From Tateyamaria omphalii (GTDB lineage: Bacteria > Pseudomonadota > Alphaproteobacteria > Rhodobacterales > Rhodobacteraceae), in the NCBI RefSeq assembly GCF_001969365.1, contig NZ_CP019312.1, positions 620,001 to 684,000 of the forward strand: a stretch of DNA of 64,000 nt, given 5' to 3'. The position numbers and the translations under genes were made by a program. The notes beneath the pieces are model-generated. The model saw only the letters and a program-made list of their open reading frames with translations, had not been told where the DNA came from and did no database searches. Numbering within the stretch: position 1 is the first letter of the stretch; every line of letters begins with the position of its first letter. Shown here in pieces: positions 28,483 to 37,560 of this stretch.

Positions 28483-29139
28483 ATGTCTGACCGCTCTACC
28501 CTCAAGGACCACCCGGACTGGACCTATGTCCTGCGCGACAGCTACGATTTTTACCGCCGTCAGTCTGCGGGCGGCAGTGCCAAGATCCGGACCCATCAGC
28601 GCAGTGTGCGGGAACGCATCAACCGGGTGATCAAGGCGAATGCCGAGGTGCGCTTTCCCGAACCTGCCGATAAGCCCGTCACCCAGCACCTGCGCCGCGC
28701 GCTCGACAATGGACGGATGGAGCGGCACGCGCCCTTCATCCGCTCGCTGGATGCGATCCGGCACCGGCTGACCTGGCAATACGGATATGAAAAAGTGCCG
28801 CGCGGGTTGGAACGGAAGTTTGCGTATGCGGAATTGGTCGGGCCGAGCGGGCCGGTGATCACGAACGAGGTGATCCTGGGGCTGGTCCTGTTTGCCCCCG
28901 CCTGCACCTATCCTGCGCACGCCCATGACGGCATCACGGAAAGCTACATCTGCCTGTCGGGGGCTGTGTCCGAGAACGATCAGGGTGTCTACGGCCCCGG
29001 CTCGCTGATCTTCAACCCGCCGGAGCAGTTGCACCGCATCACGGTCGCCGACCATGTGCCTGCGCTTCTGTTCTATGCGTGGGAGGGCGCGCCGGAGAAA
29101 CTGGCGCAGCAGAAGATGGTGTTTACGCGCAAGCGGTGA
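28483..29139 (+). CDS. dddL: DMSP lyase DddL
   Basis: A 218-residue cupin cleaving dimethylsulfoniopropionate to dimethyl sulfide and acrylate. Family hallmarks: N-terminal FYRRQSAGGSAKIRTHQR, and C-terminal cupin with PAHAHDGITESYICLSGAVSEN and FNPPEQLHRIT. The metal and catalytic residues of DMSP-lyase cupins are all present: His146, His148, Glu153, Tyr155 and His184. The start ATG at 28483 fits the normal DddL length; the frame extends upstream without similarity. It stands alone between an orphan binding protein and a GNAT gene. Acrylate could feed the C3 acid enzymes such as prpE. Confidence 0.92.
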   Translation: MSDRSTLKDHPDWTYVLRDSYDFYRRQSAGGSAKIRTHQRSVRERINRVIKANAEVRFPEPADKPVTQHLRRALDNGRMERHAPFIRSLDAIRHRLTWQYGYEKVPRGLERKFAYAELVGPSGPVITNEVILGLVLFAPACTYPAHAHDGITESYICLSGAVSENDQGVYGPGSLIFNPPEQLHRITVADHVPALLFYAWEGAPEKLAQQKMVFTRKR

Positions 29140-29140
29140 C

Positions 29141-29161
29141 GGTGCGCAAAGACTGTGCACC
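29141..29161 (+). terminator. dddL terminator-like hairpin
   Basis: GGTGCGCA (29141-29148) and TGTGCACC (29154-29161) form an 8-bp stem with one G-U pair, directly after the stop. It resembles the hairpin at 29824-29844. Confidence 0.5.
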
Positions 29162-29265
29162 CGACGGGGCGTCGGCCGGTCCTTGCCGCTGTGGGCGCGC
29201 GATATTCAAACGCCCTGTGCGGGTCGCTACACAATGGCGGTAGTAGTTCATCGGGACGGACGGCC

Positions 29266-29760
29266 ATGTTTTTATATCGCACGCTCACTGCCGCAGACGC
29301 CTCCGCCTGGCTCGCGATGCGGATAGAAGGTGCGCGCGTCGCTCCGGACGGCTTTCTGGTGACACTGGACGAAGTGCGCGAGATGGACGAGGCGCGGGCG
29401 CAGACGGCGCTGGAATTCGGCGGACTGCGTGGCGTGTTCGAGGGCGAAACCCTTGTCGGGTTCTGCGGCTACCGCCCGCAGCGGTTGCGACGCATCCGGC
29501 ACCGGGCGGAGTTGGGGCCGTTTTACGTCACACCCTCACGGCAGGGATCAGGCGCCGCGCAGGTGATGATGCAGGGCGTTCTGGCAGAGGCACGCGCGGG
29601 TGGCGTCGAACAGATCGAGCTGACGGTGGCACCTGACAATGCGCGGGCCATTGCGTTTTACAAGCGTCAGGGGTTTCAGAAATACGGGGTGCGCCCGGAT
29701 GCAATCCGTGAGGGGGGCGTGCCCGAAAGCGAACTTTTGTATCTGCGCTGGGTGAACTGA
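29266..29760 (+). CDS. GNAT-family N-acetyltransferase
   Basis: A 164-residue acetyltransferase. The acetyl-CoA-binding core is ELGPFYVTPSRQGSGAAQVMMQ (Q/RxxGxG/A type) at about residues 84-105, followed by ELTVAPDNARAIAFYKRQGFQKYG, a classical GNAT motif B. It probably acetylates an amine of a small molecule or protein N-terminus; substrate unknown. ATG at 29266 after GGGACGG gives the start MFLYRTLTAADA. Confidence 0.88.
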   Translation: MFLYRTLTAADASAWLAMRIEGARVAPDGFLVTLDEVREMDEARAQTALEFGGLRGVFEGETLVGFCGYRPQRLRRIRHRAELGPFYVTPSRQGSGAAQVMMQGVLAEARAGGVEQIELTVAPDNARAIAFYKRQGFQKYGVRPDAIREGGVPESELLYLRWVN

Positions 29761-29773
29761 CCCAGCTGACTTA

Positions 29774-29844
29774 ACAGCAAAGAGGGGCCGCGCGATGCAC
29801 AGCCCCTTTTGGTGTTTCGGTGCGGTGCGCAGTGACTGCGCACC
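29774..29844. terminator. Double hairpin between GNAT gene and fadB
   Basis: First hairpin: AGAGGGGC pairing with GCCCCTTTT, which leaves a U-run for the rightward GNAT transcript. Second: GGTGCGCAG-TGA-CTGCGCACC (29824-29844), a perfect 9-bp stem next to the fadB stop. Together they can terminate both convergent units. Confidence 0.6.
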
Positions 29845-29850
29845 CTACGG

Positions 29851-32049
29851 TCAGGCGGCCTTGGCTGCGTCGGGGCCGAAGCGGCCGTAGAAGCTTTGGT
29901 TCTTTTCCGCCATCTCGCGCAGCAGGTCAGGGCATTTGAACCGTTCGCCGTATTTGGCTTCCAACTGATCACACCGTTCGGCGGCGTAGGGCGCGCCGAT
30001 GATGTCGAGCCAGCTAAGCGGACCGCCGGACCAAGGGGCAAAGCCCCAGCCGAGGATCGCGCCCACATCGCCCTCGCGGATGTCCATCAACACGCCTTCT
30101 TCCAGCGCGCGGACGGCTTCGAGCACTTGAGAGAACAGCAAGCGGTGCTGCACTTCCGTCAACTCGGGCTGGTCGTCCATCAGCGGGTACTTGTCATGCA
30201 CGCCGCGCCAGATGCCGGTGCGTTTGCCTTTCTCATCGTAGTCGTAGAAGCCCGCGTTCGCCTTGCGGCCCATGCGCCCCAACTCTTCCAGCCAGAAGAT
30301 CAGGTCGTCGGAGGGGCTGTCGGGATAGTCGTCGCCCATGGCAGCCTTGGTCGCGCGCGCGATCTTGGCGCCCAGATCAATGGCCGTTTCGTCCGTCAAT
30401 TGCAGCGGACCCAGCGGCATGCCGACCATCTTGGCGGCGTTTTCGATCAGCGCGGGTTCGACCCCTTCTGTGACCATCCGCGTCCCTTCGTTGATGTAGG
30501 GAATAATGCAGCGGTTGGCGTAGAAGAAGCGCGCGTCGTTGACCACGATAGGCGTTTTGCGGATCTGGCGCACGTAATCCAGCGCCTTGGCCACGGCTCG
30601 GTCGCCGGTGTTCGCGCCTTTGATGATCTCGACCAGCAGCATCTTTTCGACGGGCGAGAAGAAGTGGATGCCGATGAACTGGTCCTGGTTCTTGCTGGCC
30701 TTCGCCAGTTCGGAGATTGGCAGGGTCGAGGTGTTGGAGGCAAAGATGCAGTCGTCGGGGATGATCGCCTCGACCTTTTGCGTGATCTCGGCCTTGACGG
30801 CTGGGTCTTCGAACACGGCCTCGATGATCAGGTCGCAGCCTTTCAGTGCGTCCAGATCAGGCGTGGCGGTGATGCGGGACAGGAGTGCTGCGCCCTTTTC
30901 TTGCGTGGTCTTGCCGCGTTTGATGCCGCCCTCGACATATTTCTCGGAGTAGTTCTTGCCCCGATCCGCCGACTCTTGGTCGCGGTCGATCAGCACCACT
31001 TCGATGCCCGCCTGAGCCGAAACAAGCGCAATGCCCGCGCCCATCAGGCCCGCGCCCAGCACGCCAAGCTTCTTGACCCGTTGGTCTTCGATGCCTTGGG
31101 GCCGCACGGCCCCTTTCTCCAGCGCTTCCTTGTTGAGGAAGAGCGATCGGATCATGGCACCGGAGGAGGGGTTCATCAGCACGTTGGTGAACCAGCGCGC
31201 TTCGATCTTCAGCGCGGTGTCGAAAGGCACAAGCGCGCCTTCATAGACGGCACTCAGCAGCGCCTTGGCAGCGGGATAAACCCCTTGGGTCTTGCCGTTC
31301 ACCATCGCGGCCGCACCCACAAAGGTCATGAAGCCCGCAGGGTGGTAGGGGGCACCGCCAGGCATCTTGTAGCCCTTCTGGTCCCAGGGTTTCACAAGGT
31401 CGGCGTCCGTCGCGCTCAGCACCCAGTCGCGGGCGGCGGCAACGGGGTCGGCGACGACCTCATCCACCAGCTTGCCCTTGGCCTTGTCGGGCGACACCAT
31501 CTTGCCTTCCAGCAGGAAGGGCGAGGCGTCCATCGCGCCCAGCTTGCGCGCCAGACGGGTCGTGCCTCCTGCGCCGGGGAAGATCCCGACAAGGATTTCG
31601 GGCAGGCCCACCTTGGCCTTGGGGTTGTCCGCGATGAAAGTGCGGTGCGTGGCCAGCGGCAATTCCAGACCGATGCCCGCGGCGGTGCCGGGAAGGGCAG
31701 CGGCAATCGGCTTGCCGCCCTTGTTGGTCTTGGGGTCCATGCCCGCGCGTTCGATCTTGCGCAGGAGGCCGTGCATTTTCATCGTGCCTTCAAAGAGGCC
31801 CTTGGCGGGGTTGTCGCCCGCGTCTTCCTTCATCTTGGCGAGCAGGTTCAGGTCCATACCGCCCGCGAAGGTGTCCTTGCCGGAGGTTATGACGACACCC
31901 TTGACGGTGTCATCGGCCAGCACGTCGTCGATGTGGTCATTGAGTTGCGCAAGCCCTTCGAGGGACATGACATTCATGGTCTTGCCGGGCACGTCCCATG
32001 TGATGGTCGCGATGCCGTCGGCGTCTTTGGTCAGTGTAAAGTCAGCCAT
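29851..32049 (-). CDS. fadB: Fatty-acid oxidation multifunctional protein (enoyl-CoA hydratase / 3-hydroxyacyl-CoA dehydrogenase)
   Basis: A 732-residue bifunctional beta-oxidation enzyme. The crotonase domain is residues about 1-200 (TFAGGMDLNLLAKM, PGTAAGIGLELPLATHR, LPEILVGIFPGAGGTTRLAR). The dehydrogenase domain starts about residue 325 with the Rossmann loop GVLGAGLMGAGIALVSAQAG and continues with IGIHFFSPVEKMLLVEII. It hydrates enoyl-CoA and oxidises 3-hydroxyacyl-CoA, passing the product to FadA encoded 15 nt upstream. Start ATG at 32049. Confidence 0.96.
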   Translation of the reverse strand: MADFTLTKDADGIATITWDVPGKTMNVMSLEGLAQLNDHIDDVLADDTVKGVVITSGKDTFAGGMDLNLLAKMKEDAGDNPAKGLFEGTMKMHGLLRKIERAGMDPKTNKGGKPIAAALPGTAAGIGLELPLATHRTFIADNPKAKVGLPEILVGIFPGAGGTTRLARKLGAMDASPFLLEGKMVSPDKAKGKLVDEVVADPVAAARDWVLSATDADLVKPWDQKGYKMPGGAPYHPAGFMTFVGAAAMVNGKTQGVYPAAKALLSAVYEGALVPFDTALKIEARWFTNVLMNPSSGAMIRSLFLNKEALEKGAVRPQGIEDQRVKKLGVLGAGLMGAGIALVSAQAGIEVVLIDRDQESADRGKNYSEKYVEGGIKRGKTTQEKGAALLSRITATPDLDALKGCDLIIEAVFEDPAVKAEITQKVEAIIPDDCIFASNTSTLPISELAKASKNQDQFIGIHFFSPVEKMLLVEIIKGANTGDRAVAKALDYVRQIRKTPIVVNDARFFYANRCIIPYINEGTRMVTEGVEPALIENAAKMVGMPLGPLQLTDETAIDLGAKIARATKAAMGDDYPDSPSDDLIFWLEELGRMGRKANAGFYDYDEKGKRTGIWRGVHDKYPLMDDQPELTEVQHRLLFSQVLEAVRALEEGVLMDIREGDVGAILGWGFAPWSGGPLSWLDIIGAPYAAERCDQLEAKYGERFKCPDLLREMAEKNQSFYGRFGPDAAKAA

Positions 32050-32064
32050 GGTTTTCTTCTCCCC

Positions 32065-33276
32065 TTACACGCGTTCAATGATTGTGGCCGCACCCATGCC
32101 GGAGGCGACGCAGAGGGTGGCAAGGCCGGTTTCCTTGTCGGTCCGCTCCATCTCGTCCAGCAGTGTGCCGAGGATCATGGCCCCGGTGGCGCCGAGCGGG
32201 TGGCCCATGGCAATGGCGCCGCCGTTCACGTTCACCTTGCCGTGGTCGACATCAAAGGCCTGCAGGAAGCGCAGGACGACGGCGGCAAAGGCTTCGTTAA
32301 CCTCGAACAGGTCGATGTCGCCAATGTTCATGCCGGTCTGGGCCAGGATGCGTTCGGTGACGGGCACGGGGCCGGTCAGGTTGATGGTGGGATCGGTGCC
32401 GATCTTCGCGGTGGACCTGATGCGTGCGCGGGGTTTGAGCCCCAGCTTTTCGCCCAACTCCTCGTTGCCGATCAGCAGGGCGGCGGCACCGTCCACGATG
32501 CCCGAGCTATTCCCTGCATGGTGCACGTGGTTGATGCGCTCAAGGTGCGGGTATTTCATCAGCGCCACTTTGTCGAAGCCGGGCATGACCTTGCCCATGG
32601 CTTCAAAGGCGGGGTTGAGGGAACCCAGCGACTGCATGTCCGTCTGCGGACGCATGTATTCGTCATGGTCGAGGATCGGCAGGCCGTTCTGGTCGGTGAC
32701 AGTGATGACCGACTTCTCGAACCGCTTGTCGTCCCACGCCTCTTTCGCGCGGCGCTGGCTCTCGACCGAATACTGGTCAACGTCATCGCGGGAAAACCCG
32801 TATTCGGTGGCGATCAGGTCCGCGCCGATGCCCTGCGGGGCAAAGTAGCTTTCCATGGCGATGGAAGGGTCAGCGGCGATGGCCGCCCCATCTGAGCCCA
32901 TGGCAACACGGCCCATCATCTCGACGCCACCGGCGATATAGCCGTCACCGGCGCCGCCGCGCACCTGGTTGGAGGCGATGTTGACGGCTTCGAGACCGGA
33001 GGCGCAGAAGCGGTTGATGGCGATGCCGGGAATGGCTTCATCCAGGTCCGAGGCCAGCACAGCGGTCCGGGCGAGGTTGCCGCCCTGTTCCATAACTTGG
33101 GTGACGTTGCCCCAGATCACATCCTCGACCACGTGGCCCTCGATGTTGTTGCGCTCTTTCAGCGCGTTCAGGGTCAGCGTGGACAGGCGCAGCGAGGTCA
33201 CCTCGTGCAGCGCACCATCCTTGCGGCCCTTGCCGCGCGGCGTGCGGATCGCGTCGTAGATATAGGCTTCGGTCAT
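32065..33276 (-). CDS. fadA: Acetyl-CoA C-acyltransferase (thiolase)
   Basis: A 403-residue thiolase II. The nucleophilic Cys is in AINRFCASGLEAVNIA, the catalytic His in GGAIAMGHPLGATGAM, and the second Cys in LCVASGMGAATI. It cleaves 3-ketoacyl-CoA with CoA, completing the cycle with FadB. It is first in the fadA-fadB pair; a perfect inverted repeat lies 48 nt upstream of its start (33324-33339). Confidence 0.95.
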   Translation of the reverse strand: MTEAYIYDAIRTPRGKGRKDGALHEVTSLRLSTLTLNALKERNNIEGHVVEDVIWGNVTQVMEQGGNLARTAVLASDLDEAIPGIAINRFCASGLEAVNIASNQVRGGAGDGYIAGGVEMMGRVAMGSDGAAIAADPSIAMESYFAPQGIGADLIATEYGFSRDDVDQYSVESQRRAKEAWDDKRFEKSVITVTDQNGLPILDHDEYMRPQTDMQSLGSLNPAFEAMGKVMPGFDKVALMKYPHLERINHVHHAGNSSGIVDGAAALLIGNEELGEKLGLKPRARIRSTAKIGTDPTINLTGPVPVTERILAQTGMNIGDIDLFEVNEAFAAVVLRFLQAFDVDHGKVNVNGGAIAMGHPLGATGAMILGTLLDEMERTDKETGLATLCVASGMGAATIIERV

Positions 33277-33323
33277 CGGGTTTGTCCTCCTGCCAAGTGG
33301 CGTGTCTTTGTCTTCAAGTGGGG

Positions 33324-33339
33324 TAGACCGGATGGTCTA
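33324..33339 (-). promoter_or_regulatory. Candidate operator upstream of fadAB
   Basis: TAGACC-GGAT-GGTCTA is a perfect 6-bp dyad 48 nt upstream of the fadA start. Its form suits a TetR-type fatty-acid repressor. No such regulator is in this window. Confidence 0.45.
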
Positions 33340-33372
33340 ATCAAGGGTGACGTTGCGGCGGTTCAGGTAAAC

Positions 33373-34005
33373 TTACGCACGATCGGCAGGGGAGCCGGGC
33401 ATGAGGTCGTAGGGCGCCTTCCAGCCGGGCTGGTCAGATATGTTGGTCAGCCAGCGGTCGATATTGGGCCAGTCGGCGCGGTCGAAGCCAAAGGGTTCGG
33501 GGTAGTAGAGGTAACCGCAGCAGCTCAGATCGGCGTTCGTGATCCCGTCGCCCACGATCCAGTCGCGTCCCTCAAGATGACTGTCCAGCACGGCATAGGC
33601 CGCTTTGAGACGCCCCTGGTTGAACCCAATGACCTCCTGAGGGCGCTTGTCTTCGGGCAGGAAGTTCATCAGGAAACGGGTCATCCCGCACATGGAACTG
33701 AGCTTGTGGTTGTCCCAGAGCACCCAGCGCAGCACTTCGTATTTGTCGTCCCCTTCGCCCCCGAACTTGCCGGTCTTGTCGGTGATGTACTGCTGGATGA
33801 CGCCAGACTGGCTGATACAGTGATCGCCATCCTGAAGCAAAGGCGCCTCACCCATCGGGTTAAGGGCGCGGTACTCGTCTGTTCGCGCGGCGCCGCCGAA
33901 AAAGTCGACGAAGACCGGTTCCCAATCAAGACCGGAGAGTTGCAGCGCGAGGGCCGCCTTGTAGGAGTTCCCGCTTTCACCAAAGCAGTGCAGTTTGAAG
34001 GTCAT
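33373..34005 (-). CDS. Glutathione S-transferase
   Basis: A 210-residue GST. The N-terminal thioredoxin-like domain reads MTFKLHCFGESGNSYKAALALQLSG, with the conserved cis-Pro region NPMGEAPLLQDGDHCISQSGVI; the helical C-terminal domain begins near residue 85. It conjugates or reduces substrates with glutathione in the cytosol. It lies between the fadAB pair and the acyl-CoA dehydrogenase, and may detoxify reactive lipid products, which is inference. Confidence 0.92.
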   Translation of the reverse strand: MTFKLHCFGESGNSYKAALALQLSGLDWEPVFVDFFGGAARTDEYRALNPMGEAPLLQDGDHCISQSGVIQQYITDKTGKFGGEGDDKYEVLRWVLWDNHKLSSMCGMTRFLMNFLPEDKRPQEVIGFNQGRLKAAYAVLDSHLEGRDWIVGDGITNADLSCCGYLYYPEPFGFDRADWPNIDRWLTNISDQPGWKAPYDLMPGSPADRA

Positions 34006-34309
34006 GGGTGCGGGCCTTTCCGGTCTTGAGAATTGAGAAGGCAGGACCGGTGGGTTTCACACCCCCCGGACCCCCCGTGCGGTTTATCTGGCGAAATGAA
34101 GATGATCTCGTTTACGCCACATTAAGGTTAATGCCCCGATGGTAGATGGGCATGGCAGGCTGCGGGGCTGAGCCATGTGCGAAGTGAAGCCCTGCTTTCC
34201 CGGCCTCGGTGGACACCGCCCGCGGAAAGCAGGGTGGATCCTATCTTCATTTCGCAAAATAAACCGCCCCCGGAGGGCCGACCCGACACAAGCCGCTCCG
34301 CCAGACGCA
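34006..34309. other. 304-bp gene-free region between GST and acyl-CoA dehydrogenase
   Basis: No plausible coding frame. It contains a miniature inverted-repeat-like element (34079-34267) and, at 34061-34078, a C-rich run paired with the first tag. It is the only gap over 300 bp in the window. Confidence 0.7.
34079..34267. repeat. Inverted pair of dispersed tags enclosing an internal hairpin (MITE-like)
   Basis: The tag GCGGTTTATCTGGCGAAATG plus AAG (34079-34101) faces its inverted copy at 34245-34267; 21 of 23 positions match. Inside lies CCCTGCTTTCC (34190-34200) paired with GGAAAGCAGGG (34224-34234). Size is 189 bp with no coding capacity. It may be a non-autonomous mobile unit or simply two back-to-back terminator repeats. 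Confidence 0.5.
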
Positions 34310-35467
34310 TCAAAACGCCCTCGCAATCAACTCTTTCATGATCTCGTTCGTGCCGCCGTAGATGCGTTGCACCCGTGCATCCGTCCACATGCCGCCGATG
34401 TCGTAGTCATTGGTGAAACCGTAGCCGCCATGGAGTTGCAAACACTCGTCCAGCACCCAGGCCTGGGTGTCCGTGGTCCAGTATTTGCACATGGCGGCCT
34501 TGTCGACGGTCAGTTCCCCGCGGATGTGTTCGGCCATACATTCGTCAAAAAAGGACCGGCTGACCATGGTTTTGGTCTTGGCCTCCGCCAGCTTGAACCG
34601 GGTGTTCTGGAATTGCAGGAGGTTGCCGCCGAAGGCTTCGCGTTCCTTGCAGTAGGCCAGGGTACGCTCCACTGCCCCTTCCATGGCACCCACGGCCGAA
34701 CAGGCGATCACCAGCCGTTCCTGTGGCAGTTGCTGCATGAGTTGATAGAACCCCAGGCCCTCGGTGCCGCCGAGGATGTTTTCGGGTGCGATCTCGACAT
34801 TGTCGAAGAACAGCTCGGACGTGTCCGAGGCGTGCATACCAATCTTGTCAAGGTTGCGGCCGCGTTGAAATCCCTCAGCCCCGTCGGTTTCCAGCACGAC
34901 CAGCGACACGCCTTTCGAGCCCTGGGTCGGGTCGGTCTTTGCCGCGACCACGATCAGGTTGGCGTGTTGTCCGTTGGTGATAAAGGTTTTCGAACCGGTC
35001 AGCTGGTAGGCGTTGCCGTCGAGGGTGGCGCGGGTCTTGATCGCCTGCACATCGGACCCGGTTGACGGCTCTGTCATCGCCAGCGCGCCCACCAATTCGC
35101 CCGTCACCAGTTTGGGCAGCCAGCGCTGTTTCTGATCTTCGGTCCCATAGGCCAGCACGTAATGCGCAACGATGCCCGAATGGATACCGTGGCCCCAGGC
35201 CGCGAGGTTCGCGCGGGCCGCTTCGATGAGGATTGCGGCTTCGTGGCCGAAATCGCCGCCCGCGCCGCCGTATTCTTCGGGGATCGACGGGCAGAGCAGG
35301 CCCAGCTCGCCGGCTTGGGCCCAAGTCTCGCGGTCCATCTCGCCTTGTTTGCGCCAGCGGTCGAAATGCGGCGCCCATTCATTGGTGATGAACTGCGCCG
35401 TCATGTCGGCGATCATCTGGTGTTCTTCGGTCATCCATGTGGACGGACCGGCAGCCATATCTTTCAT
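34310..35467 (-). CDS. Acyl-CoA dehydrogenase (long-chain/isovaleryl-type active site)
   Basis: A 385-residue FAD enzyme introducing the 2,3-double bond in acyl-CoA. Motifs: [18 protein letters not shown] (FAD contact) and [35 protein letters not shown]. The usual Glu before GTNEI is Gly here (YGGT); the catalytic base is probably Glu250 in LPQERLVIA, as in isovaleryl- and long-chain-specific enzymes, so the protein should be active. Start ATG at 35467 follows GGGGAGGAGAG. It follows the 70-residue gene by 24 nt and belongs to the MerR-fadE unit. Confidence 0.93.
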   Translation of the reverse strand: MKDMAAGPSTWMTEEHQMIADMTAQFITNEWAPHFDRWRKQGEMDRETWAQAGELGLLCPSIPEEYGGAGGDFGHEAAILIEAARANLAAWGHGIHSGIVAHYVLAYGTEDQKQRWLPKLVTGELVGALAMTEPSTGSDVQAIKTRATLDGNAYQLTGSKTFITNGQHANLIVVAAKTDPTQGSKGVSLVVLETDGAEGFQRGRNLDKIGMHASDTSELFFDNVEIAPENILGGTEGLGFYQLMQQLPQERLVIACSAVGAMEGAVERTLAYCKEREAFGGNLLQFQNTRFKLAEAKTKTMVSRSFFDECMAEHIRGELTVDKAAMCKYWTTDTQAWVLDECLQLHGGYGFTNDYDIGGMWTDARVQRIYGGTNEIMKELIARAF

Positions 35468-35491
35468 ATCTCTCCTCCCCAGGAGATTGGA

Positions 35492-35704
35492 TCAGCGCTT
35501 GCGCGCCTCCAACTCGGAATTGAACAGCCGCAGGCGGGCTGTCAGGTTTTCCTCGTTCATAACGCTATCGAAATTCTCGAACAGGAACGACAGGGCCTCG
35601 CCCTCGTCCAGACCCGCATCGGCGGCAAACCGCTTGAGGCGGCGATAGCCGTCTTCGGTCATGGCCACGGGAAAGCGGCGGGTCAGGCGAAAGCGTTTGG
35701 GCAT
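35492..35704 (-). CDS. Small conserved basic protein in fad operon, unknown function
   Basis: A 70-residue soluble protein: MPKRFRLTRRFPVAMTEDGYRRLKRFA, then AGLDEGEALSFLFENFDSVMN and a charged C-terminal helix. The basic start followed by two helices is reminiscent of ribbon-helix-helix DNA-binding proteins, but this is only a pattern impression. It lies between fadE and the 385-residue dehydrogenase with a hairpin upstream. It may be a regulator or a small enzyme-associated protein. Confidence 0.65.
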   Translation of the reverse strand: MPKRFRLTRRFPVAMTEDGYRRLKRFAADAGLDEGEALSFLFENFDSVMNEENLTARLRLFNSELEARKR

Positions 35705-35719
35705 GGTCCCTCCAAAAAA

Positions 35720-35746
35720 GTAAGGCGGGGGTGTCCCCCGCCTTAC
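35720..35746. repeat. Perfect hairpin GTAAGGCGGGGG/CCCCCGCCTTAC
   Basis: A 12-bp perfect stem with TGT loop, placed between the fadE stop (35752) and the start of the 70-residue gene (35704). It could attenuate transcription after fadE. Its GTAAGGC/GCCTTAC ends recur in other hairpins of this window. Confidence 0.6.
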
Positions 35747-35751
35747 AGACT

Positions 35752-37533
35752 TTAGAAGTTTGCCGCTTCCAGTGCCATCACTGTATCCGCCCCCGACTGG
35801 ATGCGCGTCAGGTGCAGCGCCGTGGCCGGCAATTGCCGCGCCATGTAGTAGCGACCGGTTGCCAGCTTGGTCTCGTGGAAGTCCGTGTCAGACGTGCCGT
35901 TCGCCAGCGCCTCGCGTGAGGCTTTGCCCATCTTGGCCCACATCAGGCCCAGGCAGACATGGCCGAACATGTGCATGAAGTCGTAGCTTCCGCTCAGCGC
36001 GTTGTTCGGGTTCGTCATGCCGTTCTGCATGAAGTACATGCCCGCGGCTTGCAGGTCCTTGGAGGCCACCTTGAGCGGCTCCAGAAACTCCTTGTCGAAC
36101 GCTTCGTCCTGACCGGAATTGTCCTTGATGAAGGATTTGACCAGATCAAAGAATGCCATCACGTGCTTGCCGCCGTCCTGCGCCAGCTTGCGGCCCACGA
36201 GGTCCAGCGCCTGAACGCCGTTGGCCCCTTCGTAGATCATCGCGATGCGGGCGTCGCGGGTGTATTGCGACATGCCCCATTCCTCGATGTAGCCGTGACC
36301 GCCATAGACCTGCTGGGCCTTGATGGTGTTGTCATAGCCGACATCCGTCAGGAAGCCCTTGATGATCGGGGTCAGCAGCGACACCAGGCCGTCAGCGTCC
36401 TTGTCGCCAGCGCGGTGGGCAGCGTCGATCATGGTCGCCCCCCACAGGATGAAGGCGCGCGCGCCCTCGGCAAAGCTTTTCTGCTCCATCAGCGAGCGGC
36501 GGATGTCGGGATGCACGATCAGTGGGTCGGCGGGCTTTTCGGGCGCCTTGGCCCCGGTCACGTCGCGGCCCTGCAGGCGGTCCTTGGCATATTCAAGCGC
36601 GTTCTGATACGCGACCTCGGCCTGGGACAGGCCCTGCATGCCAACGCCCAAACGCGCTTCGTTCATCATGGTGAACATTGCGCGCATGCCCTTGTGCTCT
36701 TCACCCACAAGGTAGCCCACGGCGTCGTCGTAGTTCATCACGCAGGTGGAGTTGCCGTGAATGCCCATCTTCTCTTCGATGCTGCCCACCGAAACGCCAT
36801 TGCGTGCGCCCAGGGAGCCATCGTCGTTTACGCATATTTTTGGAACAATGAAGAGCGACACACCCTTGATCCCCTCGGGCCCGCCTTCGATCTTGGCGAG
36901 GACCAGGTGGATGATGTTCTCGGCCATGTCGTGTTCACCGGCGGAGATGAAGATCTTCTGCCCCGTGATCCGGTAGGTGCCGTCATCCTGCGGGGCCGCC
37001 TTGGTGCGCATCAGGCCCAGATCGGTGCCGCAATGCGGTTCGGTCAGGTTCATGGTGCCGGTCCATTCGCAGGACACCATCTTGGGCAGATAGGTTTCCT
37101 TCTGCTGCTGCGAGCCGTGCGCCAGGATGGCCGAGGCCGCGCCATGGGTCAGGCCCTGGTACATGGTGAAGGCCATGTTGGCGGACGAGAACATCTCGCC
37201 CACGGCGGTGCCCATGACATAGGGCATGTTCTGGCCGCCGAACTCCTCGGGCATGTCCAGACCGGGCCAGCCGCCCTCTTTCACCTGCTCGAACGCGTCC
37301 TTGAACCCGGTGGGGGTGTAGACGACGCCGTTTTCCAACCGGCACCCTTCCTTGTCGCCCACGACGTTCAGTGGGGCGAGGACTTCGGAGGTCAGCTTGC
37401 CTGCTTCTTCCAGGATGGCGGAGGTGAAGTCGGCTTCCAACTCATCATAGCCGGGGATGTCGGACCCTGTGACGTTCAGGACGTCGTGCAGGATGAATTG
37501 CATGTCTTTGGTGGGGGGCGTGTAGCTTGGCAT
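35752..37533 (-). CDS. Long-form acyl-CoA dehydrogenase (FadE/DmdC-like)
   Basis: A 593-residue acyl-CoA dehydrogenase with the extra C-terminal domain (about residues 470-593). Motifs: [19 protein letters not shown] for FAD and [29 protein letters not shown], with Glu435 as the catalytic base. Size and Glu position are those of the DmdC/AcdA-type enzymes that act on fatty acyl-CoA or on methylmercaptopropionyl-CoA. The fad context argues for fatty acyl-CoA as main substrate. It is 27 nt downstream of the MerR gene and likely co-transcribed with it. Confidence 0.9.
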   Translation of the reverse strand: MPSYTPPTKDMQFILHDVLNVTGSDIPGYDELEADFTSAILEEAGKLTSEVLAPLNVVGDKEGCRLENGVVYTPTGFKDAFEQVKEGGWPGLDMPEEFGGQNMPYVMGTAVGEMFSSANMAFTMYQGLTHGAASAILAHGSQQQKETYLPKMVSCEWTGTMNLTEPHCGTDLGLMRTKAAPQDDGTYRITGQKIFISAGEHDMAENIIHLVLAKIEGGPEGIKGVSLFIVPKICVNDDGSLGARNGVSVGSIEEKMGIHGNSTCVMNYDDAVGYLVGEEHKGMRAMFTMMNEARLGVGMQGLSQAEVAYQNALEYAKDRLQGRDVTGAKAPEKPADPLIVHPDIRRSLMEQKSFAEGARAFILWGATMIDAAHRAGDKDADGLVSLLTPIIKGFLTDVGYDNTIKAQQVYGGHGYIEEWGMSQYTRDARIAMIYEGANGVQALDLVGRKLAQDGGKHVMAFFDLVKSFIKDNSGQDEAFDKEFLEPLKVASKDLQAAGMYFMQNGMTNPNNALSGSYDFMHMFGHVCLGLMWAKMGKASREALANGTSDTDFHETKLATGRYYMARQLPATALHLTRIQSGADTVMALEAANF

Positions 37534-37560
37534 AAGTCTCTCTCCCTGGGTCTTTGTCGC

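Noticed and set aside
26704..29160. An 818-codon minus-strand frame opposite the binding protein and dddL.
   Set aside because: Shadow of two well-supported plus-strand genes; the translation is low-complexity Arg/His-rich.
29896..32895. A 999-codon open frame on the plus strand, antisense to fadB and fadA.
   Set aside because: It mirrors the codon structure of two certain genes and has no recognisable domain. High third-position GC keeps antisense frames open.
34310..35467. Calling the dehydrogenase inactive because YEGT is YGGT.
   Set aside because: Glu250 in the ERLVIA segment matches the alternative catalytic base position of isovaleryl/long-chain enzymes.
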